Shown here: piece by piece, positions 56,004-64,000 of the stretch
Numbering within the stretch: the first letter of the stretch is position 1
Layout: every line of letters begins with the position of its first letter
NCBI GenBank assembly: GCA_018401705.1
Contig: JAGYKL010000003.1
Coordinates: 163,300-227,299 of the forward strand
Reading direction: 5' to 3'
Length of the DNA: 64,000 bases
From: Bacteroidia bacterium
GTDB taxonomy: Bacteria; Bacteroidota; Bacteroidia; M30B66
The notes under the pieces: model-generated
What the model saw: only the letters and a program-made list of their open reading frames with translations
Database searches by the model: none
What the model was told of the DNA's origin: nothing
Translations under genes and position numbers: made by a program

Positions 56004-56975
56004 ATGAGTATGAATAGAGTTTTAGCCAATGATGGCATTGATTCACTTGGTAAAGAAATGCTAGAAAAAGCAGGCTTTTTTGTTGAAACTCAAAAGGCTG
56101 CTGAACCAGAGTTAATTAATACTATAAATCAGGGTAATTTCAATGTCCTTCTTGTTAGAAGTGCAACTAAAGTTACTTCAACAGTTATTGAAGCTTGTCC
56201 AAATTTGAAACTAATCGGAAGAGCAGGAGTAGGGCTTGATAATATAGATTTGATTGCTGCTAAAGCGCATGGCATCAGAGTTATAAACACTCCTGCTGCC
56301 TCATCTCAATCTGTTGCTGAATTAGTTTTAGCTCATCTTTTTTCAGGAGTTAGATTCCTTCAAGATTCTAATTACAAAATGAGAAGCGAAGGCGATACTC
56401 ACTTCGGTGCCTTGAAGAAACAATATTCTGCTGGTACTGAGTTGAGAGGAAAGACTCTTGGAATTATTGGTTTTGGTCGTATAGGCCAAGCTTTAGGAAG
56501 AATGGCTGCAGGAATGGGCATGAATGTTATTGCTTCAGATCCATTTATTACTGAGGCAACTTTGGAAGTTGAAATACCAATGACTAAAACTACCGTTCCT
56601 GTTAAGGTAAAAACAGTTCCGCTAAGTGATATTCTTATGTTAAGTGATTTTATAAGTCTTCACGTTCCAGGAAAAGTTGATGGTAAAGCGTTAATTGGGG
56701 ATTCTGAAATTGCTAAGATGAAACCCGGAATTGGGATTGTTAATGCAGCAAGAGGGGGCGTTGTAGATGAAGATGCATTATTGCATGGAATAGACACAGG
56801 CAAAATTGCTTTTGTTGGACTTGATGTTTTTGAGGGAGAACCTACCCCAAGAAAAGAGCTGTTAAAGAATTCTCGAATTTCAGTTAGTCCACATATCGGA
56901 GCAGCTACCGTTGAAGCTCAAGAAAGAATTGCCGTTGAGATGGCAGCTCAAATTATTGATTTTTTTGCTGCCTGA
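56004..56975 (+). CDS. serA: D-3-phosphoglycerate dehydrogenase, short form without ACT domain
   Basis: First enzyme of serine synthesis. It is an NAD-dependent 2-hydroxyacid dehydrogenase with LIGRAGVGLDNIDLIAA, the Rossmann motif IIGFGRIGQALGRMA near residue 155, catalytic Arg in VNAARGGVVDE and His in VSPHIGAATVEA. At 323 residues it lacks the regulatory ACT domain, so feedback by serine through that domain is not expected. It lies between serC and the DUF1015 gene. Confidence 0.93.
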   Translation: MSMNRVLANDGIDSLGKEMLEKAGFFVETQKAAEPELINTINQGNFNVLLVRSATKVTSTVIEACPNLKLIGRAGVGLDNIDLIAAKAHGIRVINTPAASSQSVAELVLAHLFSGVRFLQDSNYKMRSEGDTHFGALKKQYSAGTELRGKTLGIIGFGRIGQALGRMAAGMGMNVIASDPFITEATLEVEIPMTKTTVPVKVKTVPLSDILMLSDFISLHVPGKVDGKALIGDSEIAKMKPGIGIVNAARGGVVDEDALLHGIDTGKIAFVGLDVFEGEPTPRKELLKNSRISVSPHIGAATVEAQERIAVEMAAQIIDFFAA

Positions 56976-56979
56976 TTTT

Positions 56980-58224
56980 ATGGCTCATCTTTTTCCTTTT
57001 AAAGGCTTTCTTCCCAAAAAAGAAATTGTTTCCGAGGTTATTTCAAAACCTTTCGATTCATATACTCTTAGGCAAGTGGAGAGTGTTATTAAGAAAACTC
57101 CGCATTCATTTCTTTCTATTGTTAAACCTGAACTTGATAAAGGCAGAAGAACCAAGCCTGATAATCCTGAGGCTCAAAAGAAAAGCCGCCTAAAGTTTCA
57201 AGACTTTCAAGCAAAAGGCTTTCTCAATGTTGCAGAAAAGGAAGAGTTTTACATTTATAGGCAATCAAAGCCTGATTTCGTGTATACAGGCTTGTTAGCG
57301 ACTATTTCTGCTGCTGATTACCATAATGGGACTATCAAAATTCATGAGCAAACCCTTCAAAGAAAGGAAGAAAAGCTAAAAGACTATCTTAAAATAGTTG
57401 GCATTAACGCAGAGCCAGTTATGTTCACTTATCCTCATGATTCTCAAATTGATTATTTGATGAATGAATTAACGCGGCTCGAACCATATGCAGATTTTAC
57501 AATCGACGGTAAAAGGCATCAATTATGGAAAGTCGCAGATGATGAGTCTTTGAATGCAATCAAACAGTCATTTCTTCGCATTGAAAAGGTATACGTTGCT
57601 GATGGTCATCACAGATCTGCTTCTTCGGTTTTATTAGATCAAGAACTTCGCGAAGAAACAGGTGATCTTTCTCAAACAGCTGGCTGGTCCAGATATATGG
57701 GAATCTTTTTTCCTGATCACAATATGCAGCTCTTTGAATTTAATCGTCTAGTAAAAGGGCTTGATGAAATTATAATTGCTGAGTTTATTGGCAAATTGAG
57801 TAACATATTCACTGTCGAAAAACTCGATAGCGATTTATATCAACCTCAACAGTTGCATGAGTTTTCAATGTATGTGAATTCATCTTGGTACAGCCTTAAG
57901 TTAAGACCAGACAAAGCAGACTCTGATTTAAGTAATAAACTAGATGCAAATCTCCTCACCCACCACATCCTTTCTCCTATTTTAGGAATAAAAGATTTAA
58001 GAAATGATGACAGGATTGATTTTATTTCTGGCCTTAAAGGTGTGTCTGAATTAAAAAGGTTAGTAGATAAAGGCGATTATCAAATGGCATTCGGCCTATT
58101 TCCTGTAAGTATGGAACAGTTCTTTGATTTCAGTGATCAAGGTAGAATTATGCCTCCAAAAACGACCTGGTTTGAGCCAAAGCTATTAAATGGCTTGGTG
58201 ATTTACGATATTTATGCAAAGTGA
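56980..58224 (+). CDS. DUF1015-family protein
   Basis: Start at ATG 56980 (MAHLFPFKGFLP, 414 residues), 4 bp after the serA stop; the longer frame from 56911 would sit inside serA. Family marks: VISKPFDSYT near the N-terminus, QTLQRKEEKLKDYLK and the invariant YVADGHHRSASS near residue 207. No membrane segments. The biochemical role is not known to me. Conserved placement with serC/serA suggests a link to serine or PLP metabolism. Confidence 0.88.
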   Translation: MAHLFPFKGFLPKKEIVSEVISKPFDSYTLRQVESVIKKTPHSFLSIVKPELDKGRRTKPDNPEAQKKSRLKFQDFQAKGFLNVAEKEEFYIYRQSKPDFVYTGLLATISAADYHNGTIKIHEQTLQRKEEKLKDYLKIVGINAEPVMFTYPHDSQIDYLMNELTRLEPYADFTIDGKRHQLWKVADDESLNAIKQSFLRIEKVYVADGHHRSASSVLLDQELREETGDLSQTAGWSRYMGIFFPDHNMQLFEFNRLVKGLDEIIIAEFIGKLSNIFTVEKLDSDLYQPQQLHEFSMYVNSSWYSLKLRPDKADSDLSNKLDANLLTHHILSPILGIKDLRNDDRIDFISGLKGVSELKRLVDKGDYQMAFGLFPVSMEQFFDFSDQGRIMPPKTTWFEPKLLNGLVIYDIYAK

Positions 58225-58229
58225 AATAA

Positions 58230-58892
58230 ATGAGCGTTGAGGCTAATCTAAACGAAGTTCAAAGTCAGCTGCCTCAGGGAGTGACCTTAGTAGCTGTTTC
58301 AAAAACTCATTCGGCAGAAGTTGTGATGCAGGCATATGAGGCCGGGCAAAGAGTATTTGGAGAAAATAGGGTTCAAGAACTTCAAGAAAAATATGAGGCA
58401 CTTCCTAAAGATATTGAATGGCATCAAATAGGGCATTTACAAAAGAATAAGGTTAAGTATATTGCTCCTTTTGTATCATTAATTCATGCTGTTGACAGTG
58501 TTGAGCTCTTGGATGTCATTAATAAAGAAGGAGCCAAGAACAATCGTCGTATCGCTTGTCTAATACAGCTGCACATTGCAGAAGAAGATTCTAAATTTGG
58601 TTTTGCTTATACAGAGGCCAAAAAATTCTTTGAAGCGTATGAAACAAGTCATTATCCCAATGTTCTTATAAAGGGATTAATGGGGATGGCAACTTTTACT
58701 GAAGATGATGCTCAGATACATAAGGAATTCAGAACTCTAAAAAGTTTCTATGACTTGATAAAGGAAACTTATTTTCTTGAAAATAAGGAGTTCAATATCC
58801 TATCAATGGGAATGAGCGCAGACTATAAAATTGCCATTGAAGAAGGAAGTAACCTCGTAAGAGTAGGAAGTGCGATTTTTGGTTCTCGCTAA
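58230..58892 (+). CDS. YggS-family PLP homeostasis protein
   Basis: PLP-binding TIM barrel (PLPHP) with the cofactor lysine in LVAVSKTHSAEVV near residue 26. Other signatures are FGENRVQELQEKYEAL, WHQIGHLQKNKVKYI, KGLMGMATFTEDD, LSMGMSADYKIAIEEGSNLVRVGSAIFG (split here as MGMSADYKIAIEEGSN). No enzymatic activity is known; it buffers pyridoxal phosphate. 5 bp after DUF1015. Its stop directly abuts the convergent secreted-protein gene. Confidence 0.95.
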   Translation: MSVEANLNEVQSQLPQGVTLVAVSKTHSAEVVMQAYEAGQRVFGENRVQELQEKYEALPKDIEWHQIGHLQKNKVKYIAPFVSLIHAVDSVELLDVINKEGAKNNRRIACLIQLHIAEEDSKFGFAYTEAKKFFEAYETSHYPNVLIKGLMGMATFTEDDAQIHKEFRTLKSFYDLIKETYFLENKEFNILSMGMSADYKIAIEEGSNLVRVGSAIFGSR

Positions 58893-59864
58893 CTAGTGGT
58901 AAATGATAAGCTTATTCTTTTTAATCTGACCTCCATTAAGTGAAACCTCTATAGAGTAACATCCCGCAGGCAAATCTCCCACGAAAATGGTGTTTGTTAA
59001 AAACAAGTTTTCATTTTTTACTAAACTACCTGTGAGGCTATAAATTCTTACTTGCTCAACATTCGTTTCGGATGAAATTGTTAAGAAATCTTTTGTTGGA
59101 TTTGGATAACAATTAAATGGAGCAGAAATGAAGTCAGCAAAACCAACTCCTCCATTAGGAATATTATGATTTCCGGGTGTCAAACCTGTTTCTTCGCCAA
59201 AAGGGAAATTGTCAGAAATTTCTAAAGGGTCAAATGTGTTCAAATCAAAAACATCGCCATTATACCATGCCGGTTTTGAGAAAGGTGTCATGTTGTCGTA
59301 AAAGCGAACTGCTGCATCAGGCGTGCCCTGACTCTGAGTTAAAACCACGCCACCGTATATTACTGCATAAGGATCTCCGTTGGTCCAACCTACAGCATCA
59401 AGAAGAACCGCTCCTTGAGGTAAATCAAGGTTTCCGTCATTGTCAAAATCGTAATCGGCATCTTCGATTATGTTTACTGTGCTAAAGACAAGAGCAAAGG
59501 TAGTACTCCCATTTTCGAGGTATCCGCCGGGTATTGCAAAAAGAAGTGTGTCTTTAAAATAGGTTTCTGAAGGAATATTGGGATATCCAATACTGGTGCC
59601 CACGAATATTAGTCCATTGGAGCCAATAGTAACGTCATTAAGCGGTATAGAAAGGTCACAGTTTCCTGCCGAAGCTGAGTCACCTTCAAAAACGCATAAA
59701 AAAACATTGTTCAGCGTTGTGCCAGGTGTGCCTCTCAGTTCAATAAACTCAAAAGGGTTGTCAGACCCCGGAGGGTTAACTAAAATTTCATTTAAAAGAA
59801 GCTGCGCATTTAAGAAAGTACTTATAATCGTAAAACATGCAATTTGTATAATCCTCAGAGCCAT
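58893..59864 (-). CDS. Secreted lamin-tail-like protein with T9SS type-A tail
   Basis: Signal peptide at about residues 1-20 (CFTIISTFLNAQ). The body starts LLLNEILVNPPGSDNPFEFI, a lamin-tail-like opening, with VLLDAVGWTNGDPYAVIYGG later. It finishes with a Por-type sorting domain (CYPNPTKDFLTISSE, IYSLTGSLVKNE, PAGCYSIEVSLNGG). 323 residues. It is read 15 bp behind the CotH gene on the same strand and is probably co-expressed with it. Ligand unknown. Confidence 0.82.
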   Translation of the reverse strand: MALRIIQIACFTIISTFLNAQLLLNEILVNPPGSDNPFEFIELRGTPGTTLNNVFLCVFEGDSASAGNCDLSIPLNDVTIGSNGLIFVGTSIGYPNIPSETYFKDTLLFAIPGGYLENGSTTFALVFSTVNIIEDADYDFDNDGNLDLPQGAVLLDAVGWTNGDPYAVIYGGVVLTQSQGTPDAAVRFYDNMTPFSKPAWYNGDVFDLNTFDPLEISDNFPFGEETGLTPGNHNIPNGGVGFADFISAPFNCYPNPTKDFLTISSETNVEQVRIYSLTGSLVKNENLFLTNTIFVGDLPAGCYSIEVSLNGGQIKKNKLIIYH

Positions 59865-59879
59865 AAATTCACCGTTTAT

Positions 59880-62800
59880 TTAGCGCAATAGTACAATTTT
59901 TCCTTGTACAACCTCTGAATACTGGTCTTTTAGGAAATAAGTAAGCATGTAATAATAAATTCCTTCAGGAAGTACCTGATTATTATGAGTTCCATTCCAT
60001 GAAAACTCTAAAGTTTTTGAAGTAAAGACCTCTTCGCCCCAGCGATTAAATATGATTATGCTTCCTTCTGATACTGTTTCAGAGTGATAACATTCAAAGA
60101 AATCATTGAGGTCATCACCATTAGGTGTAAATGAAGAAGGAACATACATCGTTTGAGGAATTACCTCTTTTAAAACGAAATGTGCAGTAAGTGTATCTGA
60201 TGAATCTACCACACAACCATTGAGGAATTCGCTCGAGTCGGCAATTAGCGTCAGGTGATTTAATGACCAATATGAAAAATCATATTCCTCCGATGCAATA
60301 ACATCTGAACTGACAATATCGCCGGGGAAGAATGTTATGGTTTCTGGGTAGTTTTGAATCCACTCTCCATTAATCCAAACTTTACCTGCTTCTTCAGGTT
60401 CAACTACAACCACTAAATCCCACATTTGAATAGGTTTGAAGTGTGCAATGAGAGTATCTGCTGTGTCAGCCTCAAGGAATACCGTTATTTCAGTTGCGTC
60501 TGGAGTAAACTCATGATAGGTTGAGGTGTAATCAACAAATTCATAATTTGTAGCAGGAGTTGCTGTCATTGTAATTGGAGCACCCTCATTGAATGTTGCT
60601 GTGTAAGGATATGAAGTAGGAGTAATTCCGTTTATTGAAATATTTCCGCTACCAACAGGGTCAACCATGAAGGTGATTTCGTGGGTTTCTATAATCTTGA
60701 AATGAGCTATAATACTATCTGCTGCTGTAATTGCGAATGAATTCAATGCAAGAGTATCATCAAGATTAAGTGTGTTTGAGAATAGCTCCCAGTAATCGAA
60801 TTCGTATAAAGCATTAGCCGTTGCTTCTATTTCTCCTTCAACACCACCATAGTAAGATCCAGACCAGGAATATTCAGGGATTTCAAGCTCATTAAATCGA
60901 ATTGTTCCTGCACCAGCAGGTTCAACATTAAATGCCAATTTATGAGGGCCATCAACAGGGTAGCATTCTACAATTCCTTCTTCTTCAATATGCTCACAAC
61001 GCTGTTCTATTTGATTACGCATATAGTCAAGGTGTCCTTGCCATTCTGCCATACTTCCTCCCCATCGGGCAATTTGCTGCGGCATTTCAGGGCTTATGTG
61101 ATTTACAATACTATCGAAATGGGCAAGAGCATAACTACAGTTTAAGTAAGTATTTATCATTTCCGCGTATCGATTGATGTATCGAGCCATGAAATCTTCG
61201 TTAGCCATTAAGCGGTTAAACATATCCAAATGACCTTCGTTAGGACCGGCGTTTGCAAATGTTTCATCCAAATCGCATGGGTCAGCGTCGAAATTAGTTG
61301 TTGGCCAACCACTGAAATTTTGTCCCAGATTAAATGTATTATCCATGTCCCAGAGGGCATACTTCCATTTTACGGCAGGTGTACCCCGACCTCTCCACCA
61401 CATTGAATTCCAGTTAATCCAATCAGAATTTACTGACCATGTGTTAATTATCATGTAATCGATAACGCTTGCAATGTCGAGTCTTGTTGAAATTAAGTTG
61501 TAATTGGCATCAACTGACATGTCAGTTGCCATGATATCAAAATATAAATCATTCCAATCATCAGCAGAGCCATATCTTACTTCTAACCAGCCCCATTGTG
61601 AAAGCATATCAAGGTCTTCTTCTTCCTGTCCCCAGTAATAATCTGTGTAATCAGGATCATTTACTTTTTCACGAACCTCGTATAAACCCCAGTATTGACC
61701 ATTTATGTAAACAACGCAATGGTCATTTTTCCTTAAATCAACATTCATGTTTGCTTTTTCGGCAAGTGATTGAATATAAGCATCTCTTAAATGACAACCA
61801 CCGCCTGGAGCTCCTGTGAAAGGATAATTGTCAGATGCTCCTGCTTTAAACATAATTCTTTGAAATTTATCTCTTGGGGATGTTGGGAAAATCTGATAAT
61901 CAATTTCATCATCATACCCGTATTGATCTCGTACAACAAAGTCAACACCTTTCTGCTGAAATGCCCAACTATCTTGGCCGTGACGGTCAACTTCTCCATA
62001 AGATTCAAATTGCTGTGCTCCCCCTGAAGTGAAGTATTCGATATTGGAAACGATTTCACCCCAGCCACTAGAGAATAAATCATCGTACTGATCACTAACC
62101 AAAGAAACAATTGGAAGTGTATGGTTAACATTTATGAAATACGTATTAGTTTCGGTAAAGCCAGGTAATAAGTTTGCTGATGCAGGAAAGGCTCTAGCTT
62201 TTATAGCCGTGGTAGTTGCAATGTTAATTGGTCCTGAATAAGCAGTTGAAGTAGCACTTGGCTCTGAACCATCTAATGTGTATCTGATTGTTGCGCCTGT
62301 TGTTTCAGTTGAAATGCTTACAGTTTGAGCTCCAGCATAAATTCCGGCTACAAGATTAAATGTTGGTGTATCTGTGTAACCGTCAAAGCCTGCTCCATTA
62401 GCTACGCCAGGCGTTGGCGTGCTGAAAATTTGCCAAGTTGGACCCCCATTAGGAGTTCTTCCTCTTGAATGATTAACACGAGTCGGGAAAACCTCATAAG
62501 ATTCAAGAATGCTTCCTCCCTGATCTGAAAACACTACAAATTCGCCTCCTGTTTGGGTGATTTTAAAGTTTGTATGTAAACCTAAACCAGTGTTTATATC
62601 CCTTCCAGAAGCGAAAAATAATCTGTAAGAATTGGCATTAAGCACAGTGCCAGCCGGTATCTGCCATTTTGTTGGATTGCTTTCTTTATCGCTTAGAAAG
62701 TAGCCTGAGATATCTACTGCCGTTCCTCCAGCATTGTACAGTTCTATCCAATCTGAGTTGTCACCAAAATCATCGGTAATGCCGTTTCTATTAGCGCCGC

Positions 62801-62888
62801 TATATTCATTAACCACAACTTGCGATTGCAAGAGCCCGGAAGAGACTATAAACAGTGCGATTGCAAATGGCTTTAAAAGCTTCTTCAA
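59880..62888 (-). CDS. Secreted CotH-kinase/lamin-tail protein with gliding-motility C-terminal domain
   Basis: 1002 residues. Signal peptide (about 1-22). A lamin-tail domain (about 24-150; VVVNEYSGANRNG, DWIELYNAGGTAVDIS) is followed by a chitobiase/FN3-like segment (about 165-250; TIRYTLDGSEPSATST). The CotH domain (about 255-630) has VYINGQYWGLYEVREK near 400 and ALWDMDNTFNLG near 515. Three InlB/Flg_new-like 75-residue beta repeats follow, and a gliding-motility tail ends the protein (PSSFTPNGDDLNDFF, FNRWGEEVF, EGIYYYM). CotH proteins are atypical protein kinases; extracellular phosphorylation here is inference. Promoter element at 62911-62918. Confidence 0.88.
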   Translation of the reverse strand: MKKLLKPFAIALFIVSSGLLQSQVVVNEYSGANRNGITDDFGDNSDWIELYNAGGTAVDISGYFLSDKESNPTKWQIPAGTVLNANSYRLFFASGRDINTGLGLHTNFKITQTGGEFVVFSDQGGSILESYEVFPTRVNHSRGRTPNGGPTWQIFSTPTPGVANGAGFDGYTDTPTFNLVAGIYAGAQTVSISTETTGATIRYTLDGSEPSATSTAYSGPINIATTTAIKARAFPASANLLPGFTETNTYFINVNHTLPIVSLVSDQYDDLFSSGWGEIVSNIEYFTSGGAQQFESYGEVDRHGQDSWAFQQKGVDFVVRDQYGYDDEIDYQIFPTSPRDKFQRIMFKAGASDNYPFTGAPGGGCHLRDAYIQSLAEKANMNVDLRKNDHCVVYINGQYWGLYEVREKVNDPDYTDYYWGQEEEDLDMLSQWGWLEVRYGSADDWNDLYFDIMATDMSVDANYNLISTRLDIASVIDYMIINTWSVNSDWINWNSMWWRGRGTPAVKWKYALWDMDNTFNLGQNFSGWPTTNFDADPCDLDETFANAGPNEGHLDMFNRLMANEDFMARYINRYAEMINTYLNCSYALAHFDSIVNHISPEMPQQIARWGGSMAEWQGHLDYMRNQIEQRCEHIEEEGIVECYPVDGPHKLAFNVEPAGAGTIRFNELEIPEYSWSGSYYGGVEGEIEATANALYEFDYWELFSNTLNLDDTLALNSFAITAADSIIAHFKIIETHEITFMVDPVGSGNISINGITPTSYPYTATFNEGAPITMTATPATNYEFVDYTSTYHEFTPDATEITVFLEADTADTLIAHFKPIQMWDLVVVVEPEEAGKVWINGEWIQNYPETITFFPGDIVSSDVIASEEYDFSYWSLNHLTLIADSSEFLNGCVVDSSDTLTAHFVLKEVIPQTMYVPSSFTPNGDDLNDFFECYHSETVSEGSIIIFNRWGEEVFTSKTLEFSWNGTHNNQVLPEGIYYYMLTYFLKDQYSEVVQGKIVLLR

Positions 62889-62910
62889 AATTTATTTCTT
62901 TTGTAGAAGT

Positions 62911-62918
62911 CAAAGTTA
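62911..62918 (-). promoter_or_regulatory. -7 element of the CotH-lamin-tail operon
   Basis: Minus-strand TAACTTTG (followed by A) matches TAnnTTTG 22 bp before ATG 62888. No clear -33 element. Confidence 0.4.
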
Positions 62919-63007
62919 ATCAAATGTGAAGTAATTCCTTACAGATTAATTCTTAATCTTACTCATTCGGCTTATCAAACGAACCTTTATCATTAGATAA
63001 AAATATT

Positions 63008-63805
63008 ATGGAACAATCGGATTTTGAAATAAATAAGCATCATTGGGATGCACGTGTTGATTTGCACATGGTAAGCGAACTATATAATATGCCTGGATTT
63101 TTAAAAGGGGAAACAAGTTTGAAGCCTACTGAAATTAAGGAAGTGGGAAGCGTTGTAGGAAAGTCTTTATGCCATTTGCAGTGTCATTTTGGTCAGGATT
63201 CTATCTCTTGGGCAAGGCTTGGAGCTCAAGTAACAGGTGTTGACTTTTCTCCAAAGGCTATAAGTGCTGCAAAGGCGCTCAATAATGAGTTGAAAATGAA
63301 TGTCAGGTTTGTTGAGTCAAATGTTATTGAGGCGTCTTCCGCTCTTAAAGGCGAAACCTTTGATATCGTTTTTACTTCTTACGGAACTATTGGCTGGTTG
63401 CCAGATTTGAAGGTTTGGGCAAATGAAGTTTTCAGTCTTCTTAAACCAGGCGGAGTTTTCTATATGATTGACTTTCATCCTGTTGTTTGGATGTTTAATG
63501 ACGAACTCACAGAAATTGGTTATTCATACTTCAATATTGAGAGAATTGTTGAAGAAATATCAGGTTCTTACGCCGACCGGTCGGCGGATATAAAAACTCA
63601 ATCGGTAGGCTGGAATCATCCTATAAGCGAAATCATAGGCGCTCTTACTGAGGCAGGTTTGAAGATTGAGTTTATGCATGAATTTGGTTTCTCATGGTAC
63701 AATGTTTTTGCTGATCTCATACCTCGCGAGGGAGGAGGATTTAAGCATTCAAAATACGGAGAGAAAATGCCAATGATGTATTCTTTTAAGTTCCGCAAAC
63801 CTTAG
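63008..63805 (+). CDS. Class I SAM-dependent methyltransferase
   Basis: 265 residues. Motif I is variant (LCHLQCHFGQDSISWARLGA, G-Q in place of G-x-G), with post-I Asp in QVTGVDFSPKAISAAK and motif II FDIVFTSYGTIGWL, then LKPGGVFYMIDFHP. It resembles the Methyltransf_11/25 group with unknown small-molecule or lipid substrate. Its stop overlaps the stop of the convergent receptor gene (shared TTAG, 63802-63805). Confidence 0.88.
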   Translation: MEQSDFEINKHHWDARVDLHMVSELYNMPGFLKGETSLKPTEIKEVGSVVGKSLCHLQCHFGQDSISWARLGAQVTGVDFSPKAISAAKALNNELKMNVRFVESNVIEASSALKGETFDIVFTSYGTIGWLPDLKVWANEVFSLLKPGGVFYMIDFHPVVWMFNDELTEIGYSYFNIERIVEEISGSYADRSADIKTQSVGWNHPISEIIGALTEAGLKIEFMHEFGFSWYNVFADLIPREGGGFKHSKYGEKMPMMYSFKFRKP

Positions 63806-64000
63806 AACTCGATTCTATAGCTCAGAGTTGGAATAATACCAGTTTGTGTTGAGACTTCCATCTTGCCACTGTCGAAGTTGAAATATCTGGAGTATTCGTT
63901 TAATCTGTTTGTGGCATTCTGAATGTCAATTTTCCAAACTCTTGCCGATTTTGCCTTGTTGATGGTATAGCTAATACCTAAATCCACTCGCCAGTAATCA
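63802..64000 (-). CDS. C-terminus of a probable TonB-dependent outer-membrane receptor, truncated by window edge
   Basis: Only the last 65 codons are inside the window; the frame is open to the right edge. The visible part (DYWRVDLGISYTINK, WKIDIQNATNRLNEYSRYF, GIIPTLSYRIEF at the C-terminus) has alternating beta-barrel strands and a terminal aromatic, as in TonB-dependent receptors with a carboxypeptidase-like front. The substrate cannot be told. Confidence 0.65.
   Translation of the reverse strand, partial: DYWRVDLGISYTINKAKSARVWKIDIQNATNRLNEYSRYFNFDSGKMEVSTQTGIIPTLSYRIEF

Noticed and set aside
56911..56979. Longer start for the DUF1015 gene within serA
   Set aside because: The N-terminal part is serA sequence in another frame, and the family begins at MAHLFPFKG.
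1..64000. CRISPR arrays, tRNA or rRNA genes, transposases and prophage genes
   Set aside because: No regularly spaced repeats, cloverleaf-like gaps, transposase motifs or phage genes were found by eye. Nearly every gap is filled by promoters or terminators.

Overview
This 64 kb window is AT-rich chromosomal DNA from a member of the Bacteroidetes, most likely a marine or aquatic Flavobacteriales. Evidence includes five secreted proteins with type IX secretion (T9SS) sorting tails (three gliding-motility-type, two type-A Por tails), a TPR-PD40 protein, Bacteroidetes-style serA, arginine decarboxylase and L34, and promoters of the Bacteroidetes form TTTG-N19-TAnnTTTG. It looks like ordinary, densely packed chromosome. 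I see no IS element, prophage, CRISPR array, rRNA or tRNA.

Layout. 1-4.8 kb: a truncated TPR/PD40 protein and a giant T9SS surface protein. 5-9.8 kb: leftward operon ffh-folD-queE-glycosyltransferase. 10-14.3 kb: arginine node, with arginase-argS leftward and arginine decarboxylase rightward. 14.4-18.3 kb: DUF4412 protein, ftsK, lolA. 18.3-22.4 kb: leftward guaA-LysM/PBP-hemF. 22.6-25.1 kb: a second T9SS surface protein. 25.2-32.1 kb: a signalling island (FIST sensor, PAS/GAF histidine kinase, CheY-like regulator, hybrid kinase), then a GNAT enzyme. 32.2-36.7 kb: heptaheme cytochrome-TPR protein, mltG, phosphohexomutase. 36.7-41.1 kb: rplS and trmD leftward, then bioB-TPR-bioF and rpmH rightward; rpmH (52 codons) is easily missed.

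41.2-47.8 kb: alpha/beta hydrolase, polytopic membrane protein, SDR oxidoreductase, AlkB-type monooxygenase and an Asp-box beta-propeller T9SS protein. 47.8-49.2 kb: four very small Cys-rich lipoproteins in two divergent pairs, the least explained part of the window. 49.4-54.8 kb: membrane-thioredoxin fusion, acyl-CoA ligase, Kup potassium transporter, MORN-repeat protein. 54.9-58.9 kb: serC-serA-DUF1015-yggS. 58.9-62.9 kb: two secreted proteins (CotH/lamin-tail and lamin-tail-like). 63-64 kb: a methyltransferase and the C-terminus of a probable TonB-dependent receptor.

Several promoter -7 elements lie inside the longest possible reading frames (ffh, trmD, guaA, bioB) and fix shorter starts, which are used here. 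Convergent neighbours repeatedly share or abut stop codons. All functions are read from motifs by eye; no database search was possible.
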